From positions 5,364,501 through 5,428,500 of the forward strand of contig NZ_CP031396.1 of the NCBI RefSeq assembly GCF_003363755.1: DNA of 64,000 bases. The letters run 5' to 3'. Below, piece after piece: positions 60,844 to 64,000 of this stretch. How positions within the stretch are numbered: the first letter of the stretch is position 1; each line of letters begins with the position of its first letter. This stretch comes from Pseudomonas protegens. GTDB lineage: Bacteria; Pseudomonadota; Gammaproteobacteria; Pseudomonadales; Pseudomonadaceae. Below the pieces are notes generated by a model. That model worked only from the letters and a program-made list of their open reading frames with translations, had not been told where the DNA came from and searched no databases. The position numbers were made by a program, and so were the translations under genes.

Positions 60844-60855
60844 AGGGTGATCGAT

Positions 60856-61560
60856 ATGTTGCAAGTTGAAGTTTATCGTTACAACCCTGACACCGACTCG
60901 GCTCCGAAAACCCAGGTTTTCCAGGTCGACACCGGTGGCAAGGACTTGATGGTGCTGGACGTGCTGGCGCTGATCAAAGAGCAGGACGAGGGTTTCTCCT
61001 ATCGTCGTTCCTGCCGTGAAGGCGTTTGCGGTTCCGATGGCATGAACATCAACGGCAAGAACGGCCTGGCGTGCATCACGCCGCTGTCCGCCGTGGTCAA
61101 GAAGAACAAGCTGGTTGTTCGTCCGCTGCCAGGTCTGCCGGTTATCCGTGACCTGGTCGTCGATATGAGCATCTTCTACAAGCAATACGAGAAGGTGAAG
61201 CCATTCCTGCAGAACGACACGCCGGCTCCGGCCATCGAGCGTCTGCAGTCCCCGGAAGAGCGCGAAAAGCTCGACGGTCTGTACGAGTGCATCCTGTGCG
61301 CTTGCTGCTCGACCTCTTGCCCGTCCTTCTGGTGGAACCCGGACAAGTTCCTGGGGCCGGCTGCTCTGCTGCAAGCCTATCGCTTCCTGGCAGACAGCCG
61401 TGACACCAAGACATCCGAGCGTCTGGCTTCCCTGGACGACCCGTTCAGCGTATTCCGCTGCCGGGGGATCATGAACTGCGTCAACGTTTGTCCGAAGGGC
61501 CTGAACCCGACTAAGGCCATCGGTCACATTCGTAACATGTTGCTGCAGAGTGGCGTGTGA
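60856..61560 (+). CDS. sdhB: Succinate dehydrogenase iron-sulfur subunit SdhB
   Basis: A 234-residue electron-transfer subunit. The [2Fe-2S] ligands are in SCREGVCGSDGMNINGKNG, and the [4Fe-4S]/[3Fe-4S] ligands in CILCACCSTSCPSFWW and CRGIMNCVNVCPKGLNP. The ATG at 60856 is 8 bases after AAAGGG; a GTG three codons earlier is less likely. It is the last gene of sdhCDAB. Confidence 0.97.
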   Translation: MLQVEVYRYNPDTDSAPKTQVFQVDTGGKDLMVLDVLALIKEQDEGFSYRRSCREGVCGSDGMNINGKNGLACITPLSAVVKKNKLVVRPLPGLPVIRDLVVDMSIFYKQYEKVKPFLQNDTPAPAIERLQSPEEREKLDGLYECILCACCSTSCPSFWWNPDKFLGPAALLQAYRFLADSRDTKTSERLASLDDPFSVFRCRGIMNCVNVCPKGLNPTKAIGHIRNMLLQSGV

Positions 61561-61598
61561 TTCAGCTGTTGTACCCGTAGGACCGCTGTACCCGTAAA

Positions 61599-61632
61599 AG
61601 CCAAGGCGCGGGCTTCAACCCGCGTCATGGCT
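61599..61632 (+). other. GC-rich stem-loop downstream of sdhB
   Basis: AGCCA-AGG-CGCGGG (61599-61612) pairs with CCCGCG-TCA-TGGCT (61619-61632), leaving a small internal loop. No T-run follows. It could stabilise the sdh mRNA end or control read-through to sucA. Confidence 0.55.
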
Positions 61633-61640
61633 CTAACCTG

Positions 61641-61674
61641 AGCAGCAGCTCACAAAGTGGCTGCTTTTATTTTT
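61641..61674 (+). terminator. Possible weak terminator between sdhB and sucA
   Basis: AGCAGC (61641-61646) and GCTGCT (61660-61665) pair, with an inner CAC/GTG and a four-base bulge, followed by TTTATTTTT. sdh and suc are co-transcribed in many bacteria, so it may only attenuate. Confidence 0.55.
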
Positions 61675-61823
61675 GAAGAAATGAGACAAGCAGGGGCATC
61701 CGGGCTGGTACCCGGACTATCAGCGTGATCCTAAGTGGCTTGTTTTGGTCGCTGCATTCGGACTTCTGCAAGCTTGCTCGGTGTCTTCGCCGGTGGTGTT
61801 CCCCTAACCGAGGGTGACCAAGC

Positions 61824-64000
61824 ATGCAAGAAAGCGTGATGCAGCGCATGTGGAACAGCGCCTACCTATCCGGTAGTAACGCTGCCTATGTGGAAGAGCT
61901 CTACGAGCTCTACCTGCACGACCCTAACGCTGTGCCAGAAGAGTGGCGCACTTACTTTCAGAAGTTGCCTACCGACGGCAGCACTGCCATCGATGTTTCG
62001 CACTCGACAATCCGCGATCATTTCGTCTTGCTGGCAAAGAACCAGCGCCGCGCCCAACCGGTATCCGCCGGCAGCGTGAGCAGTGAGCACGAGAAGAAGC
62101 AAGTTGAAGTGCTGCGATTGATCCAGGCCTATCGGATGCGTGGCCACCAGGCAGCCCAGCTGGACCCGCTGGGGCTGTGGCAGCGTCCTGCACCTGCAGA
62201 CCTGTCGATCAATCATTACGGCTTGACCAATGCCGATCTTGATACGACCTTCCGTGCCGGCGACCTGTTCATCGGCAAAGAGGAAGCGAGCCTACGCGAA
62301 ATTCACGAAGCGTTGCAGCAGACATATTGCCGCACCATCGGCGCTGAATTCACGCACATCACCGATTCCGAACAGCGTCAGTGGTTCCAGCAGCGTCTGG
62401 AAAGCGTACGCGGCCGTCCGACCTATTCCGCCGACATCAAGAGCCACCTGCTCGAGCGCGTCACCGCCGGCGAAGGCCTGGAAAAATACCTGGGTACCAA
62501 ATACCCGGGCACCAAGCGTTTCGGTCTGGAAGGTGGTGAAAGCCTGATTCCAATGCTCGACGAGCTGATCCAGCGTTCCGGTTCCTACGGCACCAAGGAA
62601 GTCGTGATCGGCATGGCTCACCGTGGCCGTCTCAACGTGCTGGTCAACACCTTCGGCAAGAACCCGCGCGAGCTGTTCGACGAGTTCGAAGGCAAGAAGA
62701 AGGTCGAGCTGGGCTCCGGTGACGTTAAGTATCACCAGGGCTTCTCGTCCAACGTGATGACCGCCGGCGGCGAAGTGCACCTGGCCATGGCGTTCAACCC
62801 GTCCCACCTGGAAATCGTTTCTCCAGTGGTCGAGGGTTCGGTGCGCGCCCGTCAGGATCGTCGCAACGACCAGACCGGCGACAAGGTTCTGCCGATCTCG
62901 ATCCACGGTGACGCGGCGTTTGCCGGTCAGGGCGTGGTGATGGAAACCTTCCAGATGTCCCAGACCCGCGGTTTCCGTACCGGCGGCACTGTGCACATCG
63001 TCATCAACAACCAGGTAGGTTTCACCATCAGCAACCCGCTGGACTCGCGCTCCACCGAGTACGCTACCGACGTTGCGAAGATGATCCAGGCGCCGATCCT
63101 CCATGTGAATGGTGATGATCCGGAAGCCGTGTTGTTCGTGACCCAGCTGGCCATTGACTACCGCATGCAGTACAAGCGCGACGTGGTGATCGACCTGGTC
63201 TGCTACCGTCGTCGCGGCCACAACGAGGCCGACGAGCCAAGCGGCACCCAGCCACTGATGTATCAGCAGATCACCAAGCAGCGCACCACCCGTGAGCTGT
63301 ATGCCGATCGCCTGATCCAGAGCGGTGTGCTCGACGCAGAGCGTGTTCAGGCGAAAGTCGATGAGTACCGCAATGCGCTGGACAACGGTCTGCACGTAGT
63401 GAAGAGCCTGGTCAAGGAACCGAACAAAGAGTTGTTCGTGGACTGGCGTCCATACCTGGGCCACACCTGGACCGCACGTCACGACACCACCTTCGATCTC
63501 AAGACCCTGCAGGAACTGTCCGCCAAGTTGCTGGAGCTGCCGGAAGGCTTCGTGGTTCAGCGTCAGGTTGCGAAGATCTACGAAGACCGTCAGAAGATGC
63601 AAGCCGGCGGCCTGCCGATCAACTGGGGTTACGCTGAAACCATGGCGTACGCGACCCTGGCGTTCGAAGGTCACCCGATCCGCATGACCGGCCAGGACAT
63701 CGGCCGCGGCACCTTCTCGCACCGCCACGCCGTTCTGCACAACCAGAAAGATGCCAGCACTTATGTGCCGCTCAAGCATCTGTTCGAAGGGCAGCCGCGC
63801 TTTGACCTGTACGACTCCTTCCTGTCGGAAGAGGCGGTACTGGCATTCGAATACGGCTACTCGACCACCACGCCGAACGCGCTGGTGATCTGGGAAGCCC
63901 AGTTCGGCGACTTCGCCAACGGTGCGCAAGTGGTGATCGACCAGTTCATCACCAGCGGCGAGCACAAGTGGGGCCGTCTCTGCGGTCTGACCATGCTGCT
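61824..64000 (+). CDS. sucA: 2-oxoglutarate dehydrogenase E1 subunit SucA (3' truncated)
   Basis: The frame is open from the ATG at 61824 to the window end (725 codons of about 943). It decarboxylates 2-oxoglutarate with thiamine diphosphate and passes the succinyl group to E2 (SucB). The N-terminus begins MQESVMQRMWNSAYLSGSNA. Later segments include KRFGLEGGESLIPMLDELIQ, MAHRGRLNVLVNTFGKNPRE, and the ThDP region GDAAFAGQGVVMETFQMSQ. The ribosome site is GAGGGTG. sucB should follow outside the window. Confidence 0.97.
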   Translation, partial: MQESVMQRMWNSAYLSGSNAAYVEELYELYLHDPNAVPEEWRTYFQKLPTDGSTAIDVSHSTIRDHFVLLAKNQRRAQPVSAGSVSSEHEKKQVEVLRLIQAYRMRGHQAAQLDPLGLWQRPAPADLSINHYGLTNADLDTTFRAGDLFIGKEEASLREIHEALQQTYCRTIGAEFTHITDSEQRQWFQQRLESVRGRPTYSADIKSHLLERVTAGEGLEKYLGTKYPGTKRFGLEGGESLIPMLDELIQRSGSYGTKEVVIGMAHRGRLNVLVNTFGKNPRELFDEFEGKKKVELGSGDVKYHQGFSSNVMTAGGEVHLAMAFNPSHLEIVSPVVEGSVRARQDRRNDQTGDKVLPISIHGDAAFAGQGVVMETFQMSQTRGFRTGGTVHIVINNQVGFTISNPLDSRSTEYATDVAKMIQAPILHVNGDDPEAVLFVTQLAIDYRMQYKRDVVIDLVCYRRRGHNEADEPSGTQPLMYQQITKQRTTRELYADRLIQSGVLDAERVQAKVDEYRNALDNGLHVVKSLVKEPNKELFVDWRPYLGHTWTARHDTTFDLKTLQELSAKLLELPEGFVVQRQVAKIYEDRQKMQAGGLPINWGYAETMAYATLAFEGHPIRMTGQDIGRGTFSHRHAVLHNQKDASTYVPLKHLFEGQPRFDLYDSFLSEEAVLAFEYGYSTTTPNALVIWEAQFGDFANGAQVVIDQFITSGEHKWGRLCGLTML

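Noticed and set aside
58567..61527. A 986-codon open frame antisense to sdhC-sdhB
   Set aside because: It is a shadow of strongly biased codons in sdhDAB; the sense frames are certain and the antisense protein has no domain-like order.
1..64000. Search for CRISPR arrays, transposases, phage genes, toxin-antitoxin or defence islands
   Set aside because: None was seen; the window is core-genome-like with only REP-type repeats as mobile DNA.

Overview
The window reads as chromosome of a fluorescent-group Pseudomonas. The evidence is the gene order (fliK-fliLMNOPQR-flhB-flhA-flhF-fleN-fliA-cheYZAB-motCD-parCP-cheW followed by ccmABCDEFGHI), the proteins FleN, MotC and MotD, the gcl-hyi-glxR-ttuD-pyk operon, the gltA/sdhCDAB/sucA block, high GC, and Pseudomonas-type REP repeats. 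A species near P. protegens or P. chlororaphis is plausible, but this was not tested by any search. No rRNA, tRNA, CRISPR array, insertion sequence or prophage was seen.

Region 1 (1-24.8 kb) is the second half of a polar-flagellum and chemotaxis locus. It opens with the C-terminal part of an HsbR-like phosphatase/kinase regulator and an HptB-like phosphotransfer protein. Then come fliK, the C-ring and export-gate genes fliLMNOPQR-flhB, flhA, the polar-placement and number genes flhF-fleN, the sigma-28 gene fliA, and the chemotaxis genes cheYZAB with motCD, parC, parP and cheW. Three good sigma-54 promoters precede fliK, fliL and flhA, and a sigma-28 promoter precedes parP. A convergent pair encodes a cytoplasmic FlhB-tail paralogue and a FliK-like protein.

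Region 2 (24.9-32.3 kb) is the System I cytochrome c maturation operon ccmABCDEFGHI plus a small lipoprotein gene. It is followed by an unrecognised membrane protein.

Region 3 (33.6-39.5 kb) holds a LysR regulator with an MFS transporter, a Rid-family protein lacking the deaminase arginine, a sulfate-binding protein, a potassium-channel-like protein with a zinc-ribbon tail, and a urea transporter.

Region 4 (39.6-47.6 kb) is the glyoxylate-assimilation operon gcl-hyi-glxR-ttuD-pyk, which converts glyoxylate through tartronate semialdehyde and glycerate to 2-phosphoglycerate and pyruvate. It is divergent from a GlcG/HbpS-like gene. The divergent region carries two identical TTGTATACAA palindromes, the operon's gaps hold REP-type repeats, and a RutR-like TetR gene lies nearby.

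Region 5 (47.8-56.4 kb) holds a DUF808 protein, mlaA overlapping a lipase-like gene, a small membrane protein, a GH17 membrane enzyme, an orphan betaine/choline-type binding protein, and the DUF485-actP acetate uptake pair with a Crc/Hfq-type A-rich motif at its start.

Region 6 (56.7-64 kb) is the TCA block: gltA divergent from sdhCDAB, then sucA, which runs off the window end.

I did not find a clearly new multi-gene system. The best leads are the four-copy repeat in the CheA linker next to parC/parP, the promoter/hairpin arrangement at parP, the paired palindromes at gcl, the overlapping mlaA/hydrolase genes, and the zinc-ribbon ion channel.
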